Source: Spirochaetaceae bacterium (lineage in GTDB: Bacteria > Spirochaetota > Spirochaetia > DSM-27196 > PWMO01). From it: a stretch of 51,946 nucleotides of DNA. Below, piece by piece: positions 33,529 to 43,266 of this stretch. The notes under the pieces are model-generated. The model had not been told where the DNA came from. It saw only the letters and a program-made list of their open reading frames with translations, and did no database searches. The position numbers were made by a program, and so were the translations under genes. Numbering within the stretch: position 1 is the stretch's first letter; each line of letters opens with the position of its first letter. The DNA is taken from positions 1-51,946 of the forward strand of contig REDM01000154.1 in the NCBI GenBank assembly GCA_007693485.1. The letters are read 5' to 3'.

Positions 33529-34602
33529 CTACACAACCAGCTCGTCCTCGCCGGCGCGGGCGACCACGATTTCGCCCTGCTCCTCGAGTTTCCGGATTAT
33601 TGACACGATCTTCTGCTGCGACTCTTCGACGTCTTTCATGCGGATCGGTCCCATATACTCCATGTCCTCCTTGAGCAGCGTCGCCGCCCGTTTGGACATG
33701 TTTCGGTAGATCTTGTCCTGCACCTCGGTGTCGACCGACTTGAGCGCCTTCGCCAGCTCGGTCGTGTCCACCTCGCGCAGCACCTTCTGGATTGCCCGAT
33801 CGTCGAGCATGACGATGTCTTCGAAGACAAACATGCGCTTCTTGATGTCTTCAGCGAGCTCGGGATCCTCGTCCTCCAGCGACTCGATGATCTTCTTCTC
33901 CGTGGAACGATCGACAAGGTTGAGAATCTCGACGATGCTCTCTACGCCTCCCGCGGAGGTGTAGTCTTCGGACGAAAGCGTCGAGAGCTTCTTTTCGAGC
34001 ACGCGCTCGACTTCGCGAAGCACCTCCGGAGAGGTCCGGTCCATCTTGGCGATTCGCTTGGCAACGTCCGACTGCACTTCGTGCGGAAGGTTCGAAAGAA
34101 TGGTTGATGCCTTCGCCGGCTCGAGGTAGGCCAGGATCAGGGCGATCGTCTGCGGGTGCTCCTGCTGAATGAAGTTCAGCAGATGCGTCGGATCGGTCCG
34201 CCGGATGAAGTCAAATGGCCGAACCTGAAGGCTCGAGGTGAGGCGGTTGATGATATCCACCGCCTTCTGCGACCCAAGCGACTTCTCCAGCAGCTCCCGG
34301 GCGTAGTCGATGCCGCCGGTGGTGATGAAGTCGTGAGCCATCATCAGCTCCTGGAACTCCATCAGCACCTTGTCGCGGTCCTCCGGCTCGATATTTTCGA
34401 GCCGCGCGATCTCGAAGGTCAGCGCCTCAATCTCGTCTTCACGCAGATGCTTGAAGATCTCCGAGGAGATCTCGGAACCGATGGTGATGAGGAAGACGGC
34501 AGCCTTCTGCCGTCCGGTGAGGTCCTTTCGGTGCGCCGAGCCCTTTTTCCCGGTGGTAGCCGTGCCACCACCGGCCGCGGATGCCCGCGTTGTCTTGGCC
34601 AT
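33529..34602 (-). CDS. fliG: FliG, rotor/switch protein
   Basis: 357 residues; a short Lys/Thr/Gly-rich head precedes the FliG N-domain (TGRQKAAVFLITIGSEISSE). The middle domain has the EHPQTIALILAYL motif and the C-domain the torque helix (DRAIQKVLREVDTTELAKAL) with charged residues that face MotA. Binds FliF by its N-domain and FliM by the EHPQ region. The ATG overlaps no gene but shares GGAGGAG with the fliF end, three bases away. Spirochaetes often carry a second fliG elsewhere. Confidence 0.96.
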   Translation of the reverse strand: MAKTTRASAAGGGTATTGKKGSAHRKDLTGRQKAAVFLITIGSEISSEIFKHLREDEIEALTFEIARLENIEPEDRDKVLMEFQELMMAHDFITTGGIDYARELLEKSLGSQKAVDIINRLTSSLQVRPFDFIRRTDPTHLLNFIQQEHPQTIALILAYLEPAKASTILSNLPHEVQSDVAKRIAKMDRTSPEVLREVERVLEKKLSTLSSEDYTSAGGVESIVEILNLVDRSTEKKIIESLEDEDPELAEDIKKRMFVFEDIVMLDDRAIQKVLREVDTTELAKALKSVDTEVQDKIYRNMSKRAATLLKEDMEYMGPIRMKDVEESQQKIVSIIRKLEEQGEIVVARAGEDELVV

Positions 34603-34605
34603 ACC

Positions 34606-36312
34606 CTACTCCTCCATCAGCCAGGTGCGAATCAGCTGAGCGACATCCTCGGGATGCTCGCGCGCCATATTGATGGCGTTCTCCTGCATCTCCAGCCGTG
34701 CCCGCTCTTCCACGGACATCTCCACCTCGGTCCCCTCGTCCTCTGCGCTGCGCAGCGCCGCTTCGCGCATCGCCTGATGCTGCCGTGCAAGCTCCTCTTC
34801 GCGCAGCCGGCGGCGGCGCTCGATCTCGCGCGAGATCAGCCGGAAGACAATGAAGGAGACCAGCAGAACCGCAACACCGATGAGCGAATAGAGCACGATC
34901 ATCTGAATCTGCCTTCGGCGTCGGAAGGCCAGATCCTCGACTTCGTGTTCCCGGGTTCGGTCAAACTGGATGTGCTGCACGGACACGTTGTCGCCGCGAA
35001 TCTGATTGAAGCCCACCGCGTTACGCACCAGATCGAGCGCGCGCGCCAGCTCGTCGTCGGTCAACCCAACATAGAGCCGGTCGATGCTGCCGTCGGGGTT
35101 CATCAGCAGATTTCCCCGTTCATCATACTGTCGCCGCCAGACACCGTCCAGAGCTACGCTCGCGGTGACGCGACGGATCTCAGGGCTCTTTTCTTCGAAC
35201 AGCGTCCGCGTGTTGATCTCAAAGTTGGTGCGGTTCTCCACGTTTGACCAGCGCCCGATCATGCCGTCCAGATCGCGGTAGGCGGGAGGAGTCTGCCCCT
35301 CCTGCCCCGGAGGGCCCTGGGGGTTGAATCCGGTGCCCTCGTAGATCTCCTCCACGACTTCCGCAGATCGTGGAATGGAAAGAACAAACTGCCGCTCGCT
35401 GAACGGCGTTCGCGGGTCATCGGGGACGGTTTCAATGGGAAAGTGCTCCTGCGTCTGCACGGTGCGCACGCCCATCAGGAGGTCGACATCGATGTTCACT
35501 ACCTTCACCCGGTCCTGGCCGTAGATGCGTCCGAGCGCGTCGTGAATCGCGCGAATGTACCGCCCTTCGATTTCCTGCTTCAGACGAAACTCACGGCGGG
35601 TCAGTTCAAGTCGATCGAAACCCTCCATGCCTTCAAAATCGTTGAGCACCACGCCACTACGATCAGAAATGGTGATGTTCTCCCGCCGCAGTCCTTCAAC
35701 CGCAAACTGCACCAACTTCTCGATTCCCTCGATCTTGCGGCGGTTTTCGCGGATATCCGATCCGGGCTTGGGCGTGATGATGACCGAAGCGGTAACCGGA
35801 TTCTGGTCGTCGCGAAAAAGCTCCGTCCGCGGAATCACGAGATTGACACTTGCGGCGTCGATGTCATCGATAGCGACGATGTGCTGCTGCAATTGCCGGG
35901 TGATTGACCGCTGCAGGTTGACGTTTCGTTCAAAGTCGGTCTGCGTCCACCGATCGATGTCGAAGAGCTCCCACGGGTCGGTATTTCGCGGAATAAGGTC
36001 TTCACGCGTCAGCAGCGCCCGCATCCGTTGCGCAGTCGATTCACTGTCGACCATGATGCGCCCGTCGGCGGCCACAGTATACCGCACCCGCTCCTCATCG
36101 AGGCGGGCAGTGATGCGGGTGAGTTCCAGGTCATCCGTGATCGCCCTGCTCACCAGGGGGACCATGCGCGGCGCCGAACTCAGCGTCACCAGCAGCACGA
36201 CTGCAACCACCGCGCCCACGGCGACGGTGATGAAGACGCCCTTCTGGAGCGGCTTCCATTTTGCCCACAGATCCCTGATCTGTCCGGCGATGTTCTTGAG
36301 CCAGTTATTCAT
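34606..36312 (-). CDS. fliF: FliF, MS-ring protein
   Basis: 568 residues from the ATG at 36312, set by an abutting GGGAGGGGAC. Two membrane helices (about 25-47 and near 460-482) flank the periplasmic ring-building domains, which include YTVAADGRIMVDSESTAQRM and TASVIITPKPGSDIRENRRK. The C-terminal cytoplasmic tail (NAINMAREHPEDVAQLIRTW) binds FliG. It is the base on which the motor and export gate assemble. An 83-base gap separates it from fliE. Confidence 0.96.
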   Translation of the reverse strand: MNNWLKNIAGQIRDLWAKWKPLQKGVFITVAVGAVVAVVLLVTLSSAPRMVPLVSRAITDDLELTRITARLDEERVRYTVAADGRIMVDSESTAQRMRALLTREDLIPRNTDPWELFDIDRWTQTDFERNVNLQRSITRQLQQHIVAIDDIDAASVNLVIPRTELFRDDQNPVTASVIITPKPGSDIRENRRKIEGIEKLVQFAVEGLRRENITISDRSGVVLNDFEGMEGFDRLELTRREFRLKQEIEGRYIRAIHDALGRIYGQDRVKVVNIDVDLLMGVRTVQTQEHFPIETVPDDPRTPFSERQFVLSIPRSAEVVEEIYEGTGFNPQGPPGQEGQTPPAYRDLDGMIGRWSNVENRTNFEINTRTLFEEKSPEIRRVTASVALDGVWRRQYDERGNLLMNPDGSIDRLYVGLTDDELARALDLVRNAVGFNQIRGDNVSVQHIQFDRTREHEVEDLAFRRRRQIQMIVLYSLIGVAVLLVSFIVFRLISREIERRRRLREEELARQHQAMREAALRSAEDEGTEVEMSVEERARLEMQENAINMAREHPEDVAQLIRTWLMEE

Positions 36313-36322
36313 GTCCCCTCCC
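36313..36322 (-). promoter_or_regulatory. GGGAGGGGAC ribosome site abutting the fliF ATG
   Basis: Reads GGGAGGGGAC on the minus strand directly before the ATG at 36312 and so decides that start over one ten residues upstream. The 83-base fliE-fliF gap before it also contains GGTAG-TGA-CTACC, a small hairpin, but no clear promoter. Confidence 0.7.
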
Positions 36323-36395
36323 AGTGTCCATGGCGCCATCCGGCGCTCCAGCCGATTGTTCTCCGTTACGCGGTAGTCACTACCTCATTCCGGTC

Positions 36396-36728
36396 TCACC
36401 GTACATTGGTGATGTCTCGATACGCGCGAATCACGCGATCAACGACGTTTCGTGCGATATTCAGCGACAGATTTGCCTTCGCTCCGGCGATGGTCACATC
36501 GTGCGGGTGTACGCTGTCCGGGTCGATGATTGCGCGCACCGACAGATCCGCGTGTTCCTGCTGCAGCTGGTTCACGTTGTTCAGACTGCCGATGAGCAGC
36601 GAGCGAAAGTCCTGCGGTCCGTTCGTGACGGGGCCGTCGTTTCGTCCCGGAACGTGCAGCGGATTGGTCCGCTCGAGCCGGAACAGATCGCCGGTCACCT
36701 GTTGCGATGAAAGCATTCGATGTATCAT
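36396..36728 (-). CDS. fliE: FliE, MS ring-rod junction protein
   Basis: 110 residues. Family core: FRSLLIGSLNNVNQLQQEHA, then a conserved Asp-rich turn (DPDSVHPHDVTIAGAKANLS) and a C-terminal helix (LNIARNVVDRVIRAYRDIT). It is the first exported rod part and joins FliF to FlgB. GGGAGGGAAG abuts the ATG. 24 bases separate it from flgC. Confidence 0.93.
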   Translation of the reverse strand: MIHRMLSSQQVTGDLFRLERTNPLHVPGRNDGPVTNGPQDFRSLLIGSLNNVNQLQQEHADLSVRAIIDPDSVHPHDVTIAGAKANLSLNIARNVVDRVIRAYRDITNVR

Positions 36729-36752
36729 CTTCCCTCCCTATTACGCCACGGC

Positions 36753-37214
36753 CTATCCACGGCCAATGTCCAGTGCGCGTTGAAACATGGTGCGCGCGCC
36801 GTTAATTACCTGAACGTTTGCTTCATACGACCGTGAGGCAGAGATCAGGTCTACCATCTCGTTGACCACGTTCACATTGGGCATCTCCACGTAGCCGGCC
36901 CGCGGTCCGGACTGGATAGCATCCGGGTGCGTCGGATCATATACCAGGCGCAGCTCGGCATCGAAATCTTTTTCGATTCCCGCCACGCGGACCCCGCGGC
37001 CCACTCCGTTATCGAGGCGCCGGGGAACAAACGGTCCCTTGAAGTAGGGCTGATCGACGCGAGGACGGAAAATCACCCGACTGCGGCGAAAGGGCCCACC
37101 CTCGGTGGTACGCGTGGTCGTAGCGTTGGCGATGTTATCGGCGATCACGTCCTGGCGCAGTCGCTGCGCGGTCAAGCCGCTCGCCGCGGTGTTAATGCTG
37201 GAAAACATACCCAT
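36753..37214 (-). CDS. flgC: FlgC, proximal rod protein
   Basis: 153 residues. The rod N-motif ASGLTAQRLRQDVIADNIAN and the FlgC-specific GGPFRRSRV are present, as are the C-terminal helix residues VNEMVDLISASRSYEANVQV. FlgC extends the rod above FlgB. Two ATGs two codons apart are possible; the first has GGGGG upstream. Ten bases from flgB. Confidence 0.95.
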   Translation of the reverse strand: MGMFSSINTAASGLTAQRLRQDVIADNIANATTTRTTEGGPFRRSRVIFRPRVDQPYFKGPFVPRRLDNGVGRGVRVAGIEKDFDAELRLVYDPTHPDAIQSGPRAGYVEMPNVNVVNEMVDLISASRSYEANVQVINGARTMFQRALDIGRG

Positions 37215-37224
37215 TCAACGCCCC

Positions 37225-37644
37225 CTATCCACGCAACACGATGTTGACCTGCTCGAGCTGCGAGTTCAGTGAGTTGGTCATCAGCGTGTAGAGCAGCTGA
37301 TTGGTCAGCAGCTCCGCGGTCTCCACTTCGATATCCACGTTGTTGTCGTTGTTCTTGCTCGACGTCAGGTGGTCCAGAAACCGCGTCGGGCGAACCGATC
37401 GATAATCCACCGGCCGGTGAAACGGTATGTGTCGCTCGTTGGTGAGGGCCGGCTGAAACCGCTGCGGTCGGTCCGAGCGCAATGCGTCGCCGAGCGCGGT
37501 CTCGAAGTTGACCACCGTCCGCTTGAAGTTTGGAGTATCCACATTGGCGATGTTGTTGGCGATCACGTCCTGCCTCAGCAGACTGACATCCATGCTTCGG
37601 TGCAGAATGTCGACGGTTCGCCCAAAATTGGTATTCAAGAACAT
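37225..37644 (-). CDS. flgB: FlgB, proximal rod protein
   Basis: 139 residues. N-terminal rod motif: LRQDVIANNIANVDTPNFKR; C-terminal helix: LLTNQLLYTLMTNSLNSQLE. FlgB is the first gene of the flagellar run and lies 58 bases after hslU, with GAGAGGAGG upstream of the ATG. In the gap, GCCGAAGA resembles a sigma28 -10 but has no TAAA at the right distance. Transcription probably continues from upstream. Confidence 0.95.
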   Translation of the reverse strand: MFLNTNFGRTVDILHRSMDVSLLRQDVIANNIANVDTPNFKRTVVNFETALGDALRSDRPQRFQPALTNERHIPFHRPVDYRSVRPTRFLDHLTSSKNNDNNVDIEVETAELLTNQLLYTLMTNSLNSQLEQVNIVLRG

Positions 37645-37702
37645 GCGCTGATCGTCCTCCTCTCTTTGATCTTCGGCCTTCCACCGACGATCTGAAGCAA
37701 AT

Positions 37703-39142
37703 TCACAGGATATACCGGGCCAGGTCCTGATCCTGAACCAGGTCCTCCAATCGCTGCCGAACGTATTCCCGGGTGATCGGGATCGTCTGGCCGCTGAGGT
37801 CCGGCGCCGTGAACGACACTTCCTCGAGCAGCACCTCCATGATGGTGTGCAACCGTCGCGCGCCGATATTCTCGGTGCTCGAGTTCACCCGCGCAGCGAT
37901 CTCCGACAGTTCCCGGATTGCCTCGGAATCAAACTCCAGCGTCACACCCTCGGTTTCCATGAGGGCGACGTACTGTTTGATCAGCGCATTCTGCGGCTGC
38001 GTGAGAATTCGGAAAAAGTCATCGTTGCTGAGCGCCTCGAGCTCGACCCGCAACGGAAAGCGTCCCTGCAGTTCGGGGATGAGGTCGCTGGGCTTGCTGG
38101 TGTGAAACGCACCGGCAGCGATGAAGAGGATGTGCGACGTATCCACCATTCCATGTTTGGTGTTCACCTTGCACCCCTCCACAATGGGAAGAATGTCGCG
38201 CTGCACGCCCTCCCGGCTGACATCAACGCCTTGCCGATTCTCCTTCGATGCCACCTTGTCGATCTCATCGATAAAAATGATACCCATTTCTTCCACGCGG
38301 CGGCGCGCGAGTTCAGAGACGCGGTCGGAATCGACCAGCTTGTCCATCTCTTCCTGCAGCAGAATGTCACGCGCCAGTTTGACGGTGGTGCGCTTCTTCT
38401 TCTTTTTGCCGCCGAAGAGGTTGGAAAGGTTGCCGAGGTTGAGGTCCATCTCCTCGAAACTCGAGCCGGAAAAGACCTCAATCGACGGGAAACCACCTCC
38501 GGCCGAAATCTGCACCTCAACGTCCTTATCCTCGAGCTTTCCGGCCCGCAGCATGGTGCGAAACTTCTCACGGGTGGACTCGGACACCGCCGGTGGCGTG
38601 TTGACCTCCGGTGCGTCCGATGCCCCGGAGGCGTCCTCACCGGTACCACCGACGGAAAGGGTAAACCCTGCGGTTCCTCCGTCTGTGGGCCGTACGGGAG
38701 CCGGTTGCGGCTTGCTTCCCGGAAGAAGCAGGTCCAGCAGCGCGTCCTCGGTGCGTTTTTCCGCCTCGACGCGAACCTCCTCCTGCAGTTCGAGCTTCAC
38801 CATCGCGATGCCCTCGGACATGAGGTCGCGAACCATCGACTCAACGTCACGCCCGACGTAGCCGACCTCGGTGTACTTGGTCGCCTCGACCTTCAAAAAG
38901 GGCGCACCGGTCAGGCGGGAAAGCCGTCGTGCGATCTCGGTCTTTCCGACGCCCGTCGGGCCAATCATGATGATATTCTTGGGCGCGACTTCATCGCTCA
39001 GCTCATCGGGAAGGCGTTGACGGCGCAGCCGATTGCGCAACGCAATTGCCACCACCTTTTTTGCCTTCTCCTGCCCAATGATATATTTGTCCAGCTCTCG
39101 AACGATCTCGGCCGGAGTCAGGGTCTCAAGCGCAACTTTCAT
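37703..39142 (-). CDS. hslU: HslU (ClpY), ATPase subunit of the HslUV protease
   Basis: 479 residues, longer than the 443 of E. coli because the I-domain (about 115-230) is enlarged with Pro/Thr/Gly-rich and Lys-rich (KKKKKR) stretches. Walker [15 protein letters not shown], Walker [13 protein letters not shown], sensor region [20 protein letters not shown] and the C-terminal tail LARYIL that docks into HslV are all present. It unfolds substrates for HslV. Overlaps hslV by ATGA. Confidence 0.96.
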   Translation of the reverse strand: MKVALETLTPAEIVRELDKYIIGQEKAKKVVAIALRNRLRRQRLPDELSDEVAPKNIIMIGPTGVGKTEIARRLSRLTGAPFLKVEATKYTEVGYVGRDVESMVRDLMSEGIAMVKLELQEEVRVEAEKRTEDALLDLLLPGSKPQPAPVRPTDGGTAGFTLSVGGTGEDASGASDAPEVNTPPAVSESTREKFRTMLRAGKLEDKDVEVQISAGGGFPSIEVFSGSSFEEMDLNLGNLSNLFGGKKKKKRTTVKLARDILLQEEMDKLVDSDRVSELARRRVEEMGIIFIDEIDKVASKENRQGVDVSREGVQRDILPIVEGCKVNTKHGMVDTSHILFIAAGAFHTSKPSDLIPELQGRFPLRVELEALSNDDFFRILTQPQNALIKQYVALMETEGVTLEFDSEAIRELSEIAARVNSSTENIGARRLHTIMEVLLEEVSFTAPDLSGQTIPITREYVRQRLEDLVQDQDLARYIL

Positions 39143-39678
39143 GCAAGCTCCTCCAGGACGATCTCGGAATTGGTAAACACACAGATGGAACCGGCAATCT
39201 CGAGCGATTTCCGTGCGATCTCAGCAGCCGAGAGCGCACCGGCATCCAGATAGGCAAGCGCCGCGGCGTACGCGTAGTTGCCCCCCGAACCGATGGCAAT
39301 CGCTCCTTCATCGGGCTCGACGATGTCCCCAGTCCCGGAAATGAGCAGGGTCTTCTGTCGGTCGGCCACCAGAATCAGGGCCTCCAGGCGGCGCAGCGCG
39401 CGGTCCATCCGCCAGTCCTTTGCCAGCTCCACCGCACCCCGCGTAATATCGCCTGAGTACTCTTTCACCTTCCCTTCGAACCGTTCAAACAGGGTGAACG
39501 CGTCCGCGGTTGCGCCGGCAAAGCCAACAAGCACCTGATCGTCGTAGATCCGACGGACCTTGCGGGCGTGAGCCTTCATGACCGTGTTGCCCAGCGAAAC
39601 CTGGCCGTCTCCGGCCATCGCGACCACGCCGTCCTTGCGAACCGCGACAATCGTTGTACTGCGCCATTTCTGTTTCAT
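39139..39678 (-). CDS. hslV: HslV (ClpQ), peptidase subunit of the HslUV protease
   Basis: 179 residues. [20 protein letters not shown] is the proteasome-type active-site region. A seven-residue propeptide (MKQKWRS) precedes the predicted catalytic threonine (T8), whereas the E. coli enzyme has only the start Met. The rest of the fold is normal ([20 protein letters not shown]). The propeptide would have to be removed for activity. Overlaps xerC and hslU, each by four bases (ATGA). Confidence 0.96.
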   Translation of the reverse strand: MKQKWRSTTIVAVRKDGVVAMAGDGQVSLGNTVMKAHARKVRRIYDDQVLVGFAGATADAFTLFERFEGKVKEYSGDITRGAVELAKDWRMDRALRRLEALILVADRQKTLLISGTGDIVEPDEGAIAIGSGGNYAYAAALAYLDAGALSAAEIARKSLEIAGSICVFTNSEIVLEELA

Positions 39679-40634
39679 TGGTTGTTCCTTTCTGAAGATG
39701 GTACGGGCAAAATTGGGGAGTTCGGGATTTCACTGCCGCCTCCCCCGTGGGGGTGCGCCTGCGCGTAGATCTTGCGCAGCTTGCCCAGTCCCAGATGGGT
39801 GTAGACCTGGGTGGTTGAGAGGCCGGCGTGTCCGAGCAGCTCCTGGACAACCCGAATGTCGGCGCCGCGGTCGAGCACGTGCGTGGCAAAGGTGTGGCGG
39901 AACGTGTGTGGCGAAGTCCGGGTCGCGATACGCGCGGCGCGCACCCGCTTTTCGATGATCAACGCTACCCCTCGCACGGTGAGCGCTCCCCCGGCCTGGT
40001 TCAGAAACAGTGCGCGCACCTCACCCTTACCGAGCCGACGGGCAAGGCTGTCACGCAGCGGAAGATAGTCGCGAAGCGCCGCGCGGGCGGGGGCTCCCAG
40101 AAACACCATCCGGTCCTTGCGGCCCTTTCCGTGCGCGATGATCGAGCCTTTCTTGAAGTTGATGTCTTCCACCGTGATCGCCGTAAGCTCGGAGACGCGG
40201 CATCCGGTTGAGTAGAGGGTCTCCAGAATGAGGCGGTCCCGGGCGGACTCAAAATCGTCCCCGGGAATCTCGAGCAGATCCTTGATGTCCTGGTCAAACA
40301 GGATGTCCGGCAGCGTGCGACTGCGACGGATGCTTCGCACCCCATCTACCGGCGAGCTTTCCACGAGTTTCTGCCGAATGAGGAAGCGGTAATAACCCTT
40401 GAGGGCCGACAGTTTGCGGTTCATGGATGATGCGGCGGTATGGGAACGCGTCAGGTGCGATACGTAGCGCCGGACGGTCGCGGTATCAACGGCCACATCG
40501 TCACCAACCCACGCGAAGAAGGCTCGCAGATCCAGGCCGTAGGCTCGGACGGTTGCCGGCGACAGATTGCGTACGCTCTGCAGGTAGGCGAGATATCGAT
40601 CGACGTGTGATCCGTGGGCCGTTGTCGTACTCAT
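39675..40634 (-). CDS. xerC: Tyrosine recombinase, XerC/CodV type
   Basis: 319 residues from ATG 40634. The N-terminal SAM-like core-binding domain is about 10-95. The catalytic set is complete: R146 (GCRVSEL), K170 (GKGRKD), H243 and R246 (HTFRHTF), H269 (LLGHAG), Y278 (VYTH). With a partner it resolves chromosome dimers at dif. The order dprA-xer-hslV-hslU-flgB equals that of Bacillus (dprA, codV, clpQ, clpY, flgB), which supports the XerC/CodV name. XerC versus XerD naming is by context. Confidence 0.88.
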   Translation of the reverse strand: MSTTTAHGSHVDRYLAYLQSVRNLSPATVRAYGLDLRAFFAWVGDDVAVDTATVRRYVSHLTRSHTAASSMNRKLSALKGYYRFLIRQKLVESSPVDGVRSIRRSRTLPDILFDQDIKDLLEIPGDDFESARDRLILETLYSTGCRVSELTAITVEDINFKKGSIIAHGKGRKDRMVFLGAPARAALRDYLPLRDSLARRLGKGEVRALFLNQAGGALTVRGVALIIEKRVRAARIATRTSPHTFRHTFATHVLDRGADIRVVQELLGHAGLSTTQVYTHLGLGKLRKIYAQAHPHGGGGSEIPNSPILPVPSSERNNQ

Positions 40635-40636
40635 GA

Positions 40637-41617
40637 TCAAACCCCAATCTCCCGTTCCAGCTCAAGAGCGAGTTGTCGTCCCACCGCCGCACCACTTCCG
40701 CGGTACCTCGCCCCGGATCCCGCCGGTGCCTGCTCGGCAGACCGCGCTCCGGCCGACCCCCAATCGACAAGAATGTCGCGTACGTCATCGATCACGGCTG
40801 CTCCATCGCGCGCGAGCGCGCGGCAACCGGCACCTGCTTCCCCGTGCGTCCCGGCCGCCAGCACGAAGAGGTCCCGTCCCTGCTCCAGCGCAAACTCCGA
40901 GGTGTGCAGCGCCCCGGACTGCGCCGGCGCCTCCGCCACTACCACCGAGCGGCAGATCCCGCTGATGATTCGATTCCGCGCAGGAAAGTGATACCGTATT
41001 GGCGGGGTTCCCGGAGGGTACTCGCTGACGATGGCACCCCCTTGCTCGAGGATGCGGTAGGCCAGCGTTCGATGCGAGCTCGGGTAGACTGTGTCGATCC
41101 CGTTCCCAAGCACCGCGACAGTAATGCCCCGACGCCGGAGGGCTCCGAGATGTGCCGCGGCATCGATTCCGCGCGCAAGTCCCGACACTACGGTCAGACC
41201 GGCGGCGGCGCACCCTTCGGCGAGCTCATTGGTTGCGATCAACGCCTGCTCTGAGGGTTTGCGCGTTCCCACAATCGCAACCGAGGGCGTACCCGAATCG
41301 GGCATCGATCCTCGAACAAAGAGCAGATAGGGGGGGTCGTGAATCTCGGCAAGCATCGGCGGATAGTCGGGATCGAACCGATCGATGACAGATACGGAGT
41401 GCCGCTCCACAAACCGGAGGTCCGATTCAGCCAGCCGGAGCGCAACCACGGGGTCCCACGCGGTGCTTCGAAGCACCCGCCCCACCACCTGCGACAGCAT
41501 GTCCACCGTCAGCGTGCGGAAAAAGCCCTCCGAGCTCACCATGTCGGCAACAACGGTCTTTTCGTCCGCACTGAGAAACTCGGCGCGGTGAATTGCCAGA
41601 GCAAAGAGGCTCTTCAT
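40637..41617 (-). CDS. dprA: DprA (Smf), DNA-processing protein
   Basis: 326 residues. The Rossmann-like DprA core is clear: VAIVGTRKPSEQA, VVSGLARGIDAAAH, AVLGNGIDTVYPSSHRTL, SEYPPGTPP, FPARNRIISG and VVVAEAPAQSGALHTSEFAL. It loads RecA onto single-stranded DNA taken up by transformation. A SAM-like N-domain lies at about 1-100; the C-terminal winged helix of some DprA is weak or absent. Overlaps the lipoprotein gene by ATGA. Com genes are not in the window. Confidence 0.93.
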   Translation of the reverse strand: MKSLFALAIHRAEFLSADEKTVVADMVSSEGFFRTLTVDMLSQVVGRVLRSTAWDPVVALRLAESDLRFVERHSVSVIDRFDPDYPPMLAEIHDPPYLLFVRGSMPDSGTPSVAIVGTRKPSEQALIATNELAEGCAAAGLTVVSGLARGIDAAAHLGALRRRGITVAVLGNGIDTVYPSSHRTLAYRILEQGGAIVSEYPPGTPPIRYHFPARNRIISGICRSVVVAEAPAQSGALHTSEFALEQGRDLFVLAAGTHGEAGAGCRALARDGAAVIDDVRDILVDWGSAGARSAEQAPAGSGARYRGSGAAVGRQLALELEREIGV

Positions 41618-42354
41618 CGCATTGCCTCCCGCACCAGGTCGCGGTTGCGAAGAGCTTCACGGCGGATGTCGGGGTCTCCGGTGATATCGGCAAGCTGAGT
41701 GTACATGCGTGCGGCCTCCTCGAGCCGATCGGTCGTGGCGTAGACCCGCGCGAGCAGAGCCATTGCCTGAACGTTCCGTGCCTGCCGATCCAGAATGCGC
41801 GTAAGCAAGGGCTCCGCCTCCTCGGGGCGATCCATCTCAAAGCTGTAGAGTACCGCCAGGCCGTAGAGCGAGTTGACGTGGCGGGAATCCAGCTCGATCG
41901 CGCGTAGATAGAACGCCTCGGCGCGACTGAGATAGCGTTCACGCTCGCCGGAATCGACCATCGCCTTTGCAAAGCGCGCTGCCGAAACACCCGCATAGTA
42001 GAAGAGCTGCGGGTTCTCCGGCTCAATACGAATCGCCCGGTCGAGCTCCTCGAGCGCCAGTCCGTACATCGATCGATTGATGTATTCGATCGCCAACATT
42101 CTATGATACACACTCAATTGTCTGGCTGATTGCACTGTGGCGCGAATTTGTTCCTGATGAAGCCGAATTCCCTCTCGCAACTCTCGAATTCGCTCGTCAG
42201 GTATCTCTCCGCCGTCGTACCGCGGTGATTCGAGTTCACTCAGCTGGCGGATCATGGATTCGCTCTCCGGCCTGCACGCGGTAAGCAGCACCGCACACGC
42301 GCAGAACAGTGAGATTCGAGCCATGGTGTTCCGGCCTGCCGACTGTTTCTTCAC
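41614..42354 (-). CDS. TPR-repeat lipoprotein
   Basis: 246 residues from GTG 42354, chosen since AAGGA lies seven bases upstream; an ATG at 42324 is also possible. The signal LFCACAVLLTAC ends in a lipobox (Cys about 27). Three or four TPR units follow: YGLALEELDRAIRIEPENPQ, YLSRAEAFYLRAIELDSRHV, EEAEPLLTRILDRQARNVQA, LEEAARMYTQLADIT. It is probably a lipid-anchored periplasmic scaffold. It sits between xerD and dprA, and an exact role is unknown. T. pallidum-like genomes have a related gene order near xer and dprA. Confidence 0.8.
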   Translation of the reverse strand: MKKQSAGRNTMARISLFCACAVLLTACRPESESMIRQLSELESPRYDGGEIPDERIRELREGIRLHQEQIRATVQSARQLSVYHRMLAIEYINRSMYGLALEELDRAIRIEPENPQLFYYAGVSAARFAKAMVDSGERERYLSRAEAFYLRAIELDSRHVNSLYGLAVLYSFEMDRPEEAEPLLTRILDRQARNVQAMALLARVYATTDRLEEAARMYTQLADITGDPDIRREALRNRDLVREAMR

Positions 42355-42381
42355 CAATCCGTCCTTTTGCGTTCCACGTCG

Positions 42382-43266
42382 TTATCCGCGCGGATGATGC
42401 ACCTCGTGATACCGGCGCAACTCTTCCTTGTCGATGTGCGTGTAGATCTGAGTGGTCGCGATATCCGCGTGTCCAAGGAGCTCCTGCACCGCCCGCAAGT
42501 CCGCCCCACCCTCCAGCAAGTGGGTGGCGAAACTGTGTCGAAGCGTGTGCACTTTTGCCCGAATCCCGGCTTTCGCGCACAGCTCGTGAAACCGTTTCCA
42601 CATCCCCTTGCGGGAAAGCCCGCTTCCAAGGTGGTTCAGGAAGAGTTTCTCCGCGCGAACGCCTTTCCGAACCAGACTCGGGCGGCCCTCGTTCAGGTAG
42701 GTTCGCAGCCATTGCACCGCCTGCGGCCCCATCGGAACCAGCCGTTCCTTGTTTCCCTTTCCCCGTACTCGCAGAATACCCTCGTCCAGATGCACCTTGG
42801 ATGGGGAGAGATCCACCGCCTCTGAGATGCGCAGCCCCGCCGAGTAGATGAGCTCAAACAGCGCCCGGTCGCGGAGTCCAAGCGGCGTTGTGGGATCGAT
42901 GGCCTGCAGCAGCGCTTCGATCTGGTCGATGCTCAGCACCCCAGGTATGCGATGTTCCATTTTGGGGGACTCTACGAGGAGGGCCGGATTATCGACGCGC
43001 TGCTCATCGAGCACCAGATACTGGAAGAACGACCGGAGGGCGGAAAGGATCTTGGCAACCGTCCGCTGATCAACGCCGTTTTCCCGCGTCTGCCGGTCGA
43101 TGAGGTAGTCGGCGATAGTTGTCACCCCGACCTCCTCGGCGGTCTCGTTTCGCGGCTCGAGATAGGCGCAGAACATGGTGCATTCACGCGTGTAGGTCTC
43201 GACCGTGCGGGGAGAGAGGCGCAGCTCGGTCACCAGGTAGTCCTGAAAACGCTGTACCAGTTCCAT
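42382..43266 (-). CDS. xerD: Tyrosine recombinase, XerD type
   Basis: 294 residues from ATG 43266, which overlaps the ftsZ stop by one base (TAATG); a longer upstream frame would read through ftsZ. Complete active site: R146 (GLRISEA), K170 (VRGKGNKER), H240 and R243 (HTLRHSF), H266 (LLGHAD), Y275 (IYTH). The length matches XerD (298 in E. coli). Coupling to ftsZ fits chromosome-dimer resolution at division. Two Xer proteins in one run suggest a two-subunit system; which is C or D is provisional. Confidence 0.9.
   Translation of the reverse strand: MELVQRFQDYLVTELRLSPRTVETYTRECTMFCAYLEPRNETAEEVGVTTIADYLIDRQTRENGVDQRTVAKILSALRSFFQYLVLDEQRVDNPALLVESPKMEHRIPGVLSIDQIEALLQAIDPTTPLGLRDRALFELIYSAGLRISEAVDLSPSKVHLDEGILRVRGKGNKERLVPMGPQAVQWLRTYLNEGRPSLVRKGVRAEKLFLNHLGSGLSRKGMWKRFHELCAKAGIRAKVHTLRHSFATHLLEGGADLRAVQELLGHADIATTQIYTHIDKEELRRYHEVHHPRG

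Noticed and set aside
37645-37702. Possible sigma28 promoter before flgB (GCCGAAGA)
   Set aside because: The -10-like bases match in part, but no TAAA-type -35 is found about 15 bases upstream.
37847-39253. 468-codon plus-strand open frame opposite hslU
   Set aside because: Shadow of a conserved gene; no family features and no ribosome site considered convincing.
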